DNA of 64,000 nt from Clostridia bacterium (GCA_017415145.1 JAFQJE010000007.1:124001-188000), one strand, 5' to 3'. Positions 41,140 to 50,243 are shown, numbered from the stretch's first letter. Numbers and translations are program-made. Notes: generated by a model from the letters alone, not told the origin.

Positions 41140-41754
41140 ATGAAAGCATTGATTTTTTCAGGCGGGGAATTTGACAACTTACCCGAATACATAAATGTAA
41201 ATGAATATGGGCTTATTATTGCGGCAGATTCAGGTTATTTGTCAGCGCAAGAGTGCGGAATTTCTCCCGACATCTTTATCGGAGATTTTGATTCTGTTCC
41301 CGAGAGCGAGGTACAATCCCCTGAAGTTATACGTCTTTTTCCTGTTAAGGATATGACAGACACTCAGGAAGCCATTGACGTTGCGATTTCACGAGGTGCT
41401 GAACACATTACAATTTTAGGTGCATTGGGTGGCAGAATTGACCATACTCTTGCAAATCTGCACCTTTTAAAATATGCCCGCATCAAAGGTGTTGCGGCAG
41501 AAATTGCGGACATTGATTCGTATATTTGTCTTGCAGAAAAAAATACAACCATTTTACGCCGTGATGGCTTTTGCCTGTCACTTATTCCCCTGACAGACTG
41601 TAACGGAGTAAGTGTTTCGGGAGTTTATTATCCCTTAAATTGTGCTGAAATGCCCGTGGGAAACCCCTACGGCATCAGCAACGAATTTACAGAGGATAAT
41701 GCACAAATTTCTGTAGAAACGGGAGAGCTTTTAATAATGCTTTGCAGGTCATAG
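41140..41754 (+). CDS. thiN: Thiamine pyrophosphokinase
   Basis: The 204-residue protein makes thiamine diphosphate from thiamine. It carries the TPK N-terminal motifs IIAADSGYLSAQECGISPDIFIGDFDS and MTDTQEAIDVAISRGAEHITILGALGGRIDHTLANL, followed by a smaller beta domain (NEFTEDNAQISVETGELLIML). The gene order rpe-thiN is conserved in Firmicutes. There is no TPP riboswitch in its 10-bp upstream gap, so its expression should follow the cluster. It is the last member of the prpC cluster here. Confidence 0.92.
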   Translation: MKALIFSGGEFDNLPEYINVNEYGLIIAADSGYLSAQECGISPDIFIGDFDSVPESEVQSPEVIRLFPVKDMTDTQEAIDVAISRGAEHITILGALGGRIDHTLANLHLLKYARIKGVAAEIADIDSYICLAEKNTTILRRDGFCLSLIPLTDCNGVSVSGVYYPLNCAEMPVGNPYGISNEFTEDNAQISVETGELLIMLCRS

Positions 41755-41764
41755 GGGGGATTTT

Positions 41765-42823
41765 GTGGAAAATCGCACAATCGACAACAAAAAACTTTCA
41801 GGTATAAACGCCCTGATGAGTGTACTTGTAGTGTTGCTCCATTCAGAAAACCTCCACGCATACACCATGACCGAGGGTATGTTATCATCCTTTGTAAAAG
41901 GATTTGAGTGGTTCTTTTCAGAAAATCTTTGCCTTGTGGCAGTGCCTGCATTTTTTATGATTTCAGGAGTTTTGTTTTACAGAGATTTTGATATTTCGCT
42001 CTACCCTAAAAAGCTAAAATCCAGGTTTTTCTCACTGATAGTTCCCTTTTTTGCCTGGAACTTATTCAGATATTTACTCTTTTATATTCTGGGCGTTACA
42101 GGCTTTGCAAAAGGGGTTATGGGTGCCCGCCCTCTGGAGTTTAATTTCAAAAGCATTATTTCTTCGGTAGTCTTTTATGAGAGCAATCTGGGGTTCTGGT
42201 TTATTTATCAGTTGATACTCTACAGCATCCTCTCTCCTGTAATAAGACTCCTTGTAAAAAATAAATGGGTAGGGATTTTTTCGGTTTTTGGTATGATTGC
42301 CATATATTCGTCAGATATTTTCGGCGATTTCTTAATGGTTACAATGAATAAACGCTTTATCCTTTTAGATAGCTTTATATACTATTTTATCGGCGCATAC
42401 GTTGGAACCCATGGTTTTTGGCTTCTTGACAAAAAAAGCAATACCATAAAATACCTTTCATTTGCAGGTTTGCTGACAGGACAAGCCCTCCACTACATAT
42501 ATCTTCATACCTGTCTTTTGTGGATTTATGTTTTGTGGCTTGCTATATCTGCAATATCCCTGTGGTATGCTTATGACTATATTAAGCCTGCAAAATGGCT
42601 TACCGCTATCTCCTCCATAACATTCTTTGTCTATGCAGGACATGGCACAATACTTGAATTTTTACAGCTTTTGGGGGCATACACCCTGCATGACAGTCCC
42701 ATAGTGGCACTCATAACTTATATCCTGTTCCCTGTGGCTACGCTCTTGCTGCTTCTGGGTTTGTCAAAGCTCTATAAAAGATATACTCCCCGCCTGTGGA
42801 AAATCTTGAACGGCGGAAGATAG
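41765..42823 (+). CDS. Membrane acyltransferase, acyltransferase-3 (OafA-like) family
   Basis: The 352-residue protein has about ten membrane helices and the family pattern: LSGINALMSVLVVLLHSEN at the start (His in the first helix region), AVPAFFMISGVLFY, SRFFSLIVPFFAWNLFRYLLF, and SITFFVYAGHGTILEFLQ near the end. These enzymes O-acylate sugars or lipids outside the membrane. It has a GTG start at 41765 with GGGGGGA upstream, 10 bp after thiN. The next gene is a deacetylase, and two LCP ligases follow, so a role in wall glycopolymer decoration is plausible. The acceptor is unknown. Confidence 0.85.
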   Translation: MENRTIDNKKLSGINALMSVLVVLLHSENLHAYTMTEGMLSSFVKGFEWFFSENLCLVAVPAFFMISGVLFYRDFDISLYPKKLKSRFFSLIVPFFAWNLFRYLLFYILGVTGFAKGVMGARPLEFNFKSIISSVVFYESNLGFWFIYQLILYSILSPVIRLLVKNKWVGIFSVFGMIAIYSSDIFGDFLMVTMNKRFILLDSFIYYFIGAYVGTHGFWLLDKKSNTIKYLSFAGLLTGQALHYIYLHTCLLWIYVLWLAISAISLWYAYDYIKPAKWLTAISSITFFVYAGHGTILEFLQLLGAYTLHDSPIVALITYILFPVATLLLLLGLSKLYKRYTPRLWKILNGGR

Positions 42824-42831
42824 AGGTGCCT

Positions 42832-43719
42832 ATGAAAAAATTTTTAGTTATATTCATCACTTTACTGATTACATTTTCTATATCTGCTTATGCCGTCAGT
42901 GCACCGACCTTGCCAGAACCCGTGCAAAAGGTGTATTCACCCGACGGACGCATTGCTCTGCTTCCTCAGTCACGTGCTGAAGAATACATTGCAGCAGGTT
43001 GGTTTGATGCTCCTGTTGTAACAATTTATAAACCCAATGGTGAGACAAGCTTGGTTTTTATGAGCGATGTTCATATACATCTTGCAAACGGCTGGTATAT
43101 GTCACCTGATGATTTTCCCAAAAAGACTAAAGCGGTGGCTCTTACCTACGATGACGGCCCCAGCAAGTATACAAACCAAGTACTGGATTGCTTAGAGCGT
43201 TACGGTGCTAAAGCAACCTTCTTTGTGGTAGGCACCAACGTAAACCGCAACCCTGATATCTTGCGACGTGCACATTCTTTGGGCATGGAAATCGGAAACC
43301 ACACAGCAAACCACAAAAGGCTTACCAGTTTGTCAGCATCAAGCATCGCATCAGAAATCAATTCAAATGCTACATATATTGAAAATGCCACAGGAATAAG
43401 GCCTACGTTTACCCGTCCGCCCTATGGCAGCTACACCTCTGCTACACTATCAGCAGCAAAACAGCCCTTTATCCTTTGGTCAATAGACACTCTTGACTGG
43501 AAAACAAGAAATGCAGACAGCACAGTATCAGAGGTGCTCTCCAAGGCAAAGGACGGAGATATAATCCTGATGCACGACCTATACTCTGCAACAGTTTCAG
43601 CAACCGAGAGGATTGTTCCTGCACTTATTGACAGGGGCTTTGATTTGGTGACAGTATCAGAGCTTGCACAGCGTAAGGGTGTTACAATGGGAGTTGCAGG
43701 TTACCGCTCTTTTAAATAA
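42832..43719 (+). CDS. Secreted polysaccharide deacetylase (NodB domain)
   Basis: The 295-residue protein has a signal peptide (KKFLVIFITLLITFSISAYAVSA), a region of about 85 residues with two WF/WY repeat-like segments (EEYIAAGWFDAPV..., LANGWYMSPDD), then a NodB domain. Its motifs are TYDDGPSKYT (catalytic and metal Asp), MEIGNHTANHKRL (two metal His), RPPYGSYT, LDWKTRN, and LMHDLYSATVSAT. It would remove acetyl groups from peptidoglycan or another polysaccharide outside the cell. ATG at 42832 follows AGAGGTG and overlaps nothing. An upstream acyltransferase and downstream LCP proteins suggest a wall-modification cluster. Confidence 0.92.
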   Translation: MKKFLVIFITLLITFSISAYAVSAPTLPEPVQKVYSPDGRIALLPQSRAEEYIAAGWFDAPVVTIYKPNGETSLVFMSDVHIHLANGWYMSPDDFPKKTKAVALTYDDGPSKYTNQVLDCLERYGAKATFFVVGTNVNRNPDILRRAHSLGMEIGNHTANHKRLTSLSASSIASEINSNATYIENATGIRPTFTRPPYGSYTSATLSAAKQPFILWSIDTLDWKTRNADSTVSEVLSKAKDGDIILMHDLYSATVSATERIVPALIDRGFDLVTVSELAQRKGVTMGVAGYRSFK

Positions 43720-43802
43720 AATTTAAAGTTTCCTTAATAGAATGTTAATAATAGTATTGTATAATGTATTTTGTTGAATAATTAAAATAGGAGGGATATG
43801 CC

Positions 43803-44765
43803 ATGAAAAAAGTGTCGACAAAGAAAAGAATAGTTGCAATAATTTTGCTGATTGTACTGTCTATTGCTTCAGTTACTCTGGGCATTGAGTATGGCAAGCT
43901 CTCTTATATGACATCTTTGGGAAGTGCAGAAAAAATCTTAGACGAACCCCCTGCACGGGGCAAGGTAAACCTTCTTCTTTTAGGCGTAGACGAGGAAGGT
44001 GTCAGAGCAGATACTATTATGGTGGTGTCAGTCGACAATGTCAACAAATCCATAAAGCTTTTGTCTATCCCCAGAGACACACGTGTGACGCTAAACACTG
44101 GTAAAAAAATAAAAATCAACGCATGCTTAGGTTATGAGTCCCGAGAAACCATGATGATAGGTGCAATCCGCGCCATAACAGGTATGCCAATACACCACTA
44201 CTGCGAAATTGATTTTGCAGGTTTTATTGAAATTATAGATATTTTAGACGGCGTAGACTATAATGTGCCATATGATATGGACTATGACGATGATGTACAG
44301 AATCTGCACATTCACTTAAAGGCAGGACCTCAACACTTAGACGGTCAGGCGGCACATGATTTTGTGCGGTTCCGCCACAACAACCGTGGCTCGGATGTAT
44401 ATGCCCCCGGTGAATATCAGCTTGGGGACATCGGAAGAATTTCTGCTCAGCAAAAATTTATAAAAGAATTATTTCGTCAGAAAATGCAACCCCAGTATCT
44501 TTTAAAGGTTACAGAGCTTTTAGATGTAGGCTACAAATATGTAAAGACGGACTTTTCCATTACTACTGCACTTAAGCTTTTAAGTATTATCAAATCTGCA
44601 GAAACAACAGATATGGACACCTTCACATTACCCGGTGAGGGACAGTATATAAATAATGTTTCATACTATTTATATTCTCCCGCCGAAACCCGTGAGCTTG
44701 TCCGCACCGAATTCGGCTACGAAGACGGAAAAATCATAGATGCTCCTACGGAGGTGGAACAGTAA
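43803..44765 (+). CDS. LytR-CpsA-Psr (LCP) family ligase, first copy
   Basis: The 320-residue protein has one N-terminal membrane helix (RIVAIILLIVLSIASVTLGI) and an outer LCP domain: LLLLGVDEEGVRADTIMVVSV, LLSIPRDTRVTL, KINACLGYES, YCEIDFAGFIEIIDILDGVDYNVP and HDFVRFRHNN with the conserved Arg residues. LCP enzymes attach teichoic acids or capsule from undecaprenyl carriers to peptidoglycan. It is immediately followed by a second LCP gene with no gap. It has its own upstream -10-like TATAAT at about 43760 and a GGAGGG site. Confidence 0.93.
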   Translation: MKKVSTKKRIVAIILLIVLSIASVTLGIEYGKLSYMTSLGSAEKILDEPPARGKVNLLLLGVDEEGVRADTIMVVSVDNVNKSIKLLSIPRDTRVTLNTGKKIKINACLGYESRETMMIGAIRAITGMPIHHYCEIDFAGFIEIIDILDGVDYNVPYDMDYDDDVQNLHIHLKAGPQHLDGQAAHDFVRFRHNNRGSDVYAPGEYQLGDIGRISAQQKFIKELFRQKMQPQYLLKVTELLDVGYKYVKTDFSITTALKLLSIIKSAETTDMDTFTLPGEGQYINNVSYYLYSPAETRELVRTEFGYEDGKIIDAPTEVEQ

Positions 44766-45677
44766 ATGAATATAAAAAAATTCCTATTGTCTTTAATCGC
44801 CACACTCCTGATTGTGTCTGTGGTATTCTTTGGGATTACCTTCTTTACTGCAACAGGCGGTTTCGACGGGATTTTGGATAAAACCCCTAATGAAACCACA
44901 AACATTTTAGTTGTTGGCGTGGACAAGGATGGAACAAGAGCCGATACAATCATGATTATTTCAGCTACACCCAAGAACAAGACCATAAACCTTTTGTCCG
45001 TTCCCCGTGACACAAGGATAAAATACACAAACAAGCGTCATGGTAAAATAAACGCCTGTCTTGGAAAGGACGACGGCGAACAACTACTTATCGATAATGT
45101 GCGTGAGCTTACAGGAATGCCCATTCACAGCTTTTGTAAGGTAAGCTTTGATGGAGTTACCAATATTATTGATATTTTAGGCGGCGTTGAGTACGACGTG
45201 CCAATAGATATGGATTATGATGACCCTGTACAGGATTTGTCCATTCATCTGAAAAAAGGTGTTCAAACCCTAAATGGCGACCAGTCTATAGGTCTTTTGC
45301 GCTTCCGCTCAGGGTACGCAAGTGCAGATCTAGGACGAATTGCAACCCAGCAGGATTTTATCAAGGAAGCCGCAAAACAAAAACTTAACGTAAAATACAT
45401 ATTCAAGCTCCCCTCTGTTATGAGAGAAATCAGCAAAAGCCTTGATACTGACCTTTCCCCCATGGAAATTATTAAACTTGCGTGGAAATTCCGCCAAGGG
45501 GACAAGGTTAAATTTGAATCATATATGCTCCCCGGTCAGGCGAAAACAATCGGCGGTGTGGCATACTATGTTGCCGATGAGGACGCTGCACAACAAATAG
45601 AAATGATGTTTGAAACAGTCCCCACCGACGTAGATGGCAATATGGATGAAACTGTAAGCGATAAAGTCATTGACTAA
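44766..45677 (+). CDS. LytR-CpsA-Psr (LCP) family ligase, second copy
   Basis: The 303-residue protein has an N-terminal helix (FLLSLIATLLIVSVVFFGITFF) and an LCP domain (ILVVGVDKDGTRADTIMIISA, LLSVPRDTRIKY, KINACLGKDDG, FCKVSFDGVTNIIDILGGVEYDVP, LLRFRSG). It is a tandem paralog of the previous gene, with the same motif order but a shorter loop after LLRFR (no HNNRGSDVY insert). It starts directly after the upstream stop codon, with GGAGG inside the end of that gene. Two LCP ligases may differ in substrate or act redundantly, as in Bacillus. Confidence 0.93.
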   Translation: MNIKKFLLSLIATLLIVSVVFFGITFFTATGGFDGILDKTPNETTNILVVGVDKDGTRADTIMIISATPKNKTINLLSVPRDTRIKYTNKRHGKINACLGKDDGEQLLIDNVRELTGMPIHSFCKVSFDGVTNIIDILGGVEYDVPIDMDYDDPVQDLSIHLKKGVQTLNGDQSIGLLRFRSGYASADLGRIATQQDFIKEAAKQKLNVKYIFKLPSVMREISKSLDTDLSPMEIIKLAWKFRQGDKVKFESYMLPGQAKTIGGVAYYVADEDAAQQIEMMFETVPTDVDGNMDETVSDKVID

Positions 45678-45734
45678 TTAAAGAAATTATACTATACTTA
45701 TATTAGTGATAATTATAAAAAGGAGGTGTCAGGT

Positions 45735-45902
45735 ATGGCATACGTTATTAAGGAAGATTGCATCGGCTGCGGCGCTTGTGCTTCACAGTGTCCTGTTGAA
45801 TGTATTTCTGAAGGTTCTCCCTACGTTATTGACGCTGACGCTTGCATCAGCTGCGGTAACTGTGCAGAAGTTTGTCCTGTGGACGCTCCTGTTGAGGAAT
45901 AA
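45735..45902 (+). CDS. 2[4Fe-4S] ferredoxin, 55 aa
   Basis: The 55-residue protein has two CxxCxxCxxxCP sites: CIGCGACASQCPVECI and CISCGNCAEVCPVDAP. This is the classical small clostridial ferredoxin that passes electrons between pyruvate oxidation, hydrogenase and the Rnf complex. The start follows AGGAGGTGTC. It is a single gene with an upstream AT-rich promoter region and a strong terminator. The Rnf genes lie about 0.8 kb downstream on the other strand. A longer frame overlapping it in another phase was rejected. Confidence 0.95.
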   Translation: MAYVIKEDCIGCGACASQCPVECISEGSPYVIDADACISCGNCAEVCPVDAPVEE

Positions 45903-45933
45903 TTTCAAAAAATATTTTTTACATGTAAAAAAG

Positions 45934-45970
45934 AAAGAACTCAGGCAATGCCTGAGTTCTTTTTTTTTTA
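45934..45970 (+). terminator. Ferredoxin terminator
   Basis: AAAGAACTCAGGC/GCCTGAGTTCTTT arms with an AAT loop and a run of about ten T's. Confidence 0.9.
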
Positions 45971-46045
45971 AGGCTTGATAAATTTAGATGCAAATGTAAT
46001 ATTTGTACTTTTTCCTGCCTATAATAACAACAGGAGGGAAATATT

Positions 46046-46330
46046 ATGGAATTTGTACAGGGACAAGTATTTAATATCAATAAACTCACAGAACGTATAA
46101 AAAAATCAAAACACAAAAAACAACAACAGCTTGCAAATTATCAAATATATCAGAATTTTCAGGATGCAGTATCGGAGCGAGCTCATTTACAAAACCGCAT
46201 AGAGCATAATTCCGATAAAGACTTACTTGCAGCTGATATTTATCGCCTTAAGGCCGCTGAAATTCTGCAAAACTATCACATAAAGACAGCAAAACAACAA
46301 CTAAATTCACCTTTGGAGGGACAGCTATGA
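46046..46330 (+). CDS. DUF2508 (YaaL-like) small protein
   Basis: The 94-residue helical protein has a C-terminal pattern DLLAADIYRLKAAEILQNYHIKTAK, matching the DUF2508/YaaL family (D-L-x3-IY-RL-x-AAE). Its N-terminal part is Gln/Lys-rich and longer than in YaaL. In Firmicutes the gene lies between recR and bofA; here bofA follows with a 4-bp overlap and recR is absent from the window. No function is known. GGAGGG precedes the start. Confidence 0.7.
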   Translation: MEFVQGQVFNINKLTERIKKSKHKKQQQLANYQIYQNFQDAVSERAHLQNRIEHNSDKDLLAADIYRLKAAEILQNYHIKTAKQQLNSPLEGQL

Positions 46331-46590
46331 ATACATCATTTTTAATTATAGGTGGCGTTGCCTTAGTTGCCGTATTTCTTCTCGTTTCTTTGGTCTTAAA
46401 GCCCTTAAGGGCACTCCTTGCCCTTGTTTTAAATACTCTGGTCGGGTGGGCAGGGCTTTACATATTTAATCTTTTGCTGGCATCATCAGGGCTTGCCATC
46501 GGAATAAACATTGTATCTGCCACAACCGTGGGCGTTTTAGGACTCCCTGGGCTTGCTCTTTTAATCGTTTTGAAGTTTTTGTATTTGTAG
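46327..46590 (+). CDS. bofA: Pro-sigma-K processing inhibitor BofA family protein
   Basis: The 87-residue protein is almost all hydrophobic, with two long helices (SFLIIGGVALVAVFLLVSLVLKPLRALLALVLNTLVGWAGLYIFNLL and the C-terminal NIVSATTVGVLGLPGLALLIVLKFL). The NxxxG...N...TVGVLGLPGL signature is typical of BofA, which with SpoIVFA holds the protease SpoIVFB inactive until engulfment. Its start overlaps the DUF2508 gene. A bidirectional terminator follows. In species lacking SpoIVFB the family may have another role; the full pathway is not visible here. Confidence 0.9.
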   Translation: MNTSFLIIGGVALVAVFLLVSLVLKPLRALLALVLNTLVGWAGLYIFNLLLASSGLAIGINIVSATTVGVLGLPGLALLIVLKFLYL

Positions 46591-46611
46591 AGCAAAAGTT
46601 TGTGTAAACAT

Positions 46612-46652
46612 AAAAAATAATCCTATAGGGAATCTCCCTATAGGATTATTTT
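46612..46652. terminator. Bidirectional terminator between bofA and rnfB
   Basis: AAAATAATCCTATAGGG/CCCTATAGGATTATTTT, a perfect 17-bp stem with an AATCT loop between convergent genes. Confidence 0.9.
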
Positions 46653-46653
46653 A

Positions 46654-47493
46654 TTAGATTTCTTCTTTTTCCGCAACATAGGGCTTTGTGCCGTCAGGAC
46701 GTGTAAAGTCTATGATTTTTTTAGGACATTTACTTGCACAAATTCCGCAGTTTACGCATTTTTCATAATCAATGGACGCTAAATTTTCAACAACATGAAT
46801 TGCATCCTTGGGACAGTTCTTTTCACAAATCCTGCAACCAAGACAACCGGCAGAACAAATATTTTTAAGGGTTGCCCCTTTATCTTTTGATACACATTTT
46901 ACAAAAGTACGCTGACGAACCTCAACAAGTCTGATTACATTGTGAGGACAAACATCAACACATGCACCGCAAGCAACACACTTATCCTTATCTACCACTG
47001 CAACGTCGTTTTCCACATGGATTGCACCAAACTTACAGACGTCTGCACAACTTCCAAAGCCTATACAGCCGTATGAACACGCCTTGTCGCTGCCGCCATA
47101 TCTAGCCGCTGCAACGCAGTCGTTGATACCCTCGTAGTGGTGGTTTAAAACAACATTTGAGCAAGTGCCGCTACACATTACCATAGCAACCTTTGGCACG
47201 CTTTCTCCTACCACAACTCCTAAAATTTTTGCAATTTCTTCTTTATTTTCGGGCTTTGTGGAGGGACAGTCTGTTATGTTTGCAACACCACGGCACAAAC
47301 CCTGGGCAAAGCCTGAGCAACCGGGATAACCGCAACCACCGCAGTTTGCACCTGCAAGTAGTTCCTCTATCTGTTCTAAACGCTCGTCTCTTTTCACTTT
47401 AAATACTTTGGCTGCAACACCTAAAAGCACACCAAAGATTGCACCCATAGCACCCAAAATTATTACAGGTATTAATATTTCTTTCATATCCAT
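46654..47493 (-). CDS. rnfB: Rnf complex subunit B (iron-sulfur protein)
   Basis: The 279-residue protein has one N-terminal helix (ILIPVIILGAMGAIFGVLLGVAAKVF), the RnfB-specific cluster CGGCGYPGCSGFAQG, and a Cys-rich series: CSGTC...CSYGCIGFGSCADVC, CVACGACVDVCP, CLGCRICEKNCP and CVNCGICASKCP. It is the electron entry from ferredoxin. The extended C-terminal 2[4Fe-4S] region is common in clostridial RnfB. It is last in the rnfCDGEAB operon. Confidence 0.95.
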   Translation of the reverse strand: MDMKEILIPVIILGAMGAIFGVLLGVAAKVFKVKRDERLEQIEELLAGANCGGCGYPGCSGFAQGLCRGVANITDCPSTKPENKEEIAKILGVVVGESVPKVAMVMCSGTCSNVVLNHHYEGINDCVAAARYGGSDKACSYGCIGFGSCADVCKFGAIHVENDVAVVDKDKCVACGACVDVCPHNVIRLVEVRQRTFVKCVSKDKGATLKNICSAGCLGCRICEKNCPKDAIHVVENLASIDYEKCVNCGICASKCPKKIIDFTRPDGTKPYVAEKEEI

Positions 47494-47499
47494 ACCTCC

Positions 47500-48084
47500 C
47501 TAAAACTTCATTCCCGAAAATCCCAAAAATGCTAAAGCCAAAAGCCCTGCAGTAACCAATGCAATGGGAAACCCCTGCAAATATTTGGGAATATCGGCAG
47601 TTTCAAGTCTCTCTCTTACACCTGCAAAAAGTACAATTGCAAGCATAAATGAAAGTCCTGCTGAAAAACTGTAAACCAATGTATGAACAAAGTCAAAGCC
47701 TTCCTGCACGTTTAAGAGTGCAACACCTAAAACCGCACAGTTTGTGGTAATCAAGGGAAGGTATATTCCTAATGCACCGTAGAGGGAGGGGGAAAATTTT
47801 TGTATGGCCATTTCCACCAACTGTACAAGCACCGCTATAACTAAAATGAATGCCACCGTCTGCATATATCCGATACCTGCAGCGTCAAGTAATATCTGCA
47901 CAAAATATGTAACCACAGACGCAACCGTCATAACAAAGGTTACAGCAACGCTCATTCCTACTGCCGTACCTACTTTCTTTGACACGCCAAGGAAAGGACA
48001 AATACCTAAAAATTTAACCAAAACGTAGTTGTTTGCCAAAATTGTTGTTAAAGAAAGGAGAACTAATTCTGCTAATAATTTCAT
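47500..48084 (-). CDS. rnfA: Rnf complex subunit A (membrane)
   Basis: The 194-residue six-helix subunit has LTTILANNYVLVKFLGICPFLGVSKKVGTA with the conserved Cys that helps bind a membrane [2Fe-2S] cluster together with RnfE, and FITTNCAVLGVAL in the second half. RnfA and RnfE are inverted-topology homologs. Its start overlaps the rnfE stop by 4 bp. Confidence 0.95.
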   Translation of the reverse strand: MKLLAELVLLSLTTILANNYVLVKFLGICPFLGVSKKVGTAVGMSVAVTFVMTVASVVTYFVQILLDAAGIGYMQTVAFILVIAVLVQLVEMAIQKFSPSLYGALGIYLPLITTNCAVLGVALLNVQEGFDFVHTLVYSFSAGLSFMLAIVLFAGVRERLETADIPKYLQGFPIALVTAGLLALAFLGFSGMKF

Positions 48085-48689
48085 TGTTTTTCTCCCCTTT
48101 CTTTTTTTGCAGATATTATATTAATAACTGCCAGTACACAACCCAGCACAATGAATGCACCGGGAGGTAAAATCATAATTGTTGCAGGTTGAAAACCTGC
48201 ACCGAAAAGCTCAATTCCCAAAAATGTTCCGTTGCCTAAAATTTCACGGATTGTACCTAAAATACAAAGGGCAAGAGTAAATCCAAGTCCCATTCCTATA
48301 CCATCTAATGCTGATTTTACAACGCCGTTTTTAGAAGCAAAGGCTTCAGCACGACCAAGTATAATACAGTTTACAACGATTAAGGGAATAAATATGCCGA
48401 GGGACTTTGATATTTCAGGAAGAAAGGCCTTCAGTGCCATTTCAACTGCCGTAACGCAACCTGCAATAACGATAATATATGCCGCTATTCTTACCTTGTT
48501 GGGAATAAAGTTCCTCAATAGTGAAATTATGATATTTGATGCAACCAAAACCACCATTGTAGAAAGTCCCATACCAAGACCGTTAATAACAGATGTGGAT
48601 ACGGCCAGGGTCGCACACATTCCTAAAAACTGTACAAAGATGGGGTTTTCCTTTAGAATACCTTTCGTGAGTTCCTTTAAATTACTCAT
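48081..48689 (-). CDS. rnfE: Rnf complex subunit E (membrane)
   Basis: The 202-residue six-helix subunit has PIFVQFLGMCATLAVSTSVINGLGMG and IVVNCIILGRAEAFASKN, the conserved RnfE segments with a cluster-binding Cys. It pairs with RnfA in the membrane. It overlaps rnfG and rnfA at both ends, which supports coupled translation. Confidence 0.95.
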   Translation of the reverse strand: MSNLKELTKGILKENPIFVQFLGMCATLAVSTSVINGLGMGLSTMVVLVASNIIISLLRNFIPNKVRIAAYIIVIAGCVTAVEMALKAFLPEISKSLGIFIPLIVVNCIILGRAEAFASKNGVVKSALDGIGMGLGFTLALCILGTIREILGNGTFLGIELFGAGFQPATIMILPPGAFIVLGCVLAVINIISAKKERGEKQ

Positions 48690-49260
48690 CTACCACACCT
48701 CCCAACAGCTCATTGATTTCTTCTATTGCAGCTACCGCCTCATTTACACCTTTTGTAACTGCCTCAGAGGTGACGGTTGCACCTGTTATTGCAACTATTT
48801 CATTACTTTCCGGTGTTCCGTTCTTAATGACAGAAACAGGAGCGGTTTTCTTTGCAAACTGCCCTGAGAATTCTCTATCTGCACACTTTGCACCAAGACC
48901 TGCAGTTTCCGAGTTAGAAACAACCTTAATACCCGAAACCTTCATATCGGAAGATATGCCAACCATAAGGTCAATTTCTCCGCCATAACCTGATGGTGTT
49001 ATGTTTACACACCATCCAACAATATCGGTGCCGCTCCTACCTTCAAACACAGATTCCACATTGCCTTTTCTGTAATTTACATAAACAAACTCTGAAGCCC
49101 CAGACAACACCTCGCGTCTTGCCTGTTTTTGTTCGTTAAGAGTGTTTTCTGCGATTTTTTCCCGTGTTATGGTGTTTGTAAAAGCAAGGAGCAGAGCAAC
49201 AACTAAAGAAATAACCAACAAAACTAAAGACAGTACAACGGGATTTTCATTCTTCTGCAT
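48682..49260 (-). CDS. rnfG: Rnf complex subunit G (FMN protein)
   Basis: The 192-residue protein has one N-terminal helix (VLSLVLLVISLVVALLLAF) and an outer FMN-binding domain. The covalent FMN site is TGATVTS (SGATxT-type; the Thr carries FMN) after GIKVVSNSETAGLGAK. It passes electrons between RnfD and RnfC-side carriers, depending on the model. It overlaps rnfE by 8 bp and rnfD by 1 bp. Confidence 0.94.
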   Translation of the reverse strand: MQKNENPVVLSLVLLVISLVVALLLAFTNTITREKIAENTLNEQKQARREVLSGASEFVYVNYRKGNVESVFEGRSGTDIVGWCVNITPSGYGGEIDLMVGISSDMKVSGIKVVSNSETAGLGAKCADREFSGQFAKKTAPVSVIKNGTPESNEIVAITGATVTSEAVTKGVNEAVAAIEEINELLGGVVDE

Positions 49261-50243
49261 TACTGCACTCCCCCTTTCTTAGTCTTTGTGTTACCGAATG
49301 GACGGGGTTTTGTCCATCTGTCAATTAGAGGCGTTACCACATTCATCAAAAGTATTGAATAGCTGACACCCTCAGGGTACGCACCAAATCTTCTGATTAC
49401 AAATGTAAGTATACCGCAACCCAACGCAAAAATAATCTGACCCCGTGATGTAATGGGAGATGTTACATAGTCCGTTGCCATAAAGATTGCACCTAAGAAA
49501 AGTCCTCCCGATAAGATGTTATACATCATACTGTCAAAGGCAGATAACCCTGTCGACGGGAACACAAATGTTAAAACTGCCACTGTCAGAATATATGTAA
49601 TGGGAATTCTTACAGAAATCACTTTTCTAATAACTAAATAAATACCGCCAAGTAGGAGTGCAGCCGTTGAAACCTCACCGATGCAACCGCCTAATTTGCC
49701 TAAAAACATATCTAAAAATCCAGGAAGTGCACCTGCCTCTGGGTTTTTAAGGATAGCAAGAGGCGTTGCTGATGTTACAACGTCTGCAGGAATAATAAAC
49801 CCTGTTGAGAAAGGCTTAGTCCACTTTGTCATAATAACAGGCCATGATGCTAAAAGAAACGCTCTTCCCACTAACGCCGGGTTCATAAAGTTATGACCCA
49901 CACCGCCAAAGAATTGTTTTGCAATAACGATTGCCACAACTGAGCCTATAAGGCAAATCCACCAGGGAGCAGAAACGGGGAGGTTAAAGGCTAAAAGCAT
50001 TCCTGTAACTGCCGCTGTTCCGTCACAAATGGTCACAGGTCTTCCTACAATTTTTTGCCACAAAAATTCTGTGCCTACACAGAATATCATGCAAAGAGCA
50101 GTAATGTATGCCGCTCTTATACCAAAGTAAAATACCGACGCAATCAGTGCTGGAATGAGGGCTATTAAAACATCTCTCATTATTCCTGAGGTGCGGACAT
50201 TATCCTTAATATGCGGAGATGAAGAAACTATTATTTTTTCCAT
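49260..50243 (-). CDS. rnfD: Rnf complex subunit D (membrane flavoprotein)
   Basis: The 327-residue protein has about ten helices and the RnfD patterns SSSPHIKDNVRTSGIMRDVLIALIPA, GHNFMNPALVGRAFLLASWP, and VTSATPLAI, where a Thr is the usual covalent FMN site. It is the main candidate for sodium or proton coupling. Its ATG at 50243 overlaps the rnfC stop (TAATG); the longest frame would start inside rnfC, and was rejected because GGAGG-like GCAAAGAAAT lies before this one. Confidence 0.94.
   Translation of the reverse strand: MEKIIVSSSPHIKDNVRTSGIMRDVLIALIPALIASVFYFGIRAAYITALCMIFCVGTEFLWQKIVGRPVTICDGTAAVTGMLLAFNLPVSAPWWICLIGSVVAIVIAKQFFGGVGHNFMNPALVGRAFLLASWPVIMTKWTKPFSTGFIIPADVVTSATPLAILKNPEAGALPGFLDMFLGKLGGCIGEVSTAALLLGGIYLVIRKVISVRIPITYILTVAVLTFVFPSTGLSAFDSMMYNILSGGLFLGAIFMATDYVTSPITSRGQIIFALGCGILTFVIRRFGAYPEGVSYSILLMNVVTPLIDRWTKPRPFGNTKTKKGGVQ

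Noticed and set aside
45706-45978. 90-aa plus-strand frame over the ferredoxin gene
   Set aside because: It is an out-of-phase shadow; the ferredoxin frame has both cluster motifs and a strong ribosome site.
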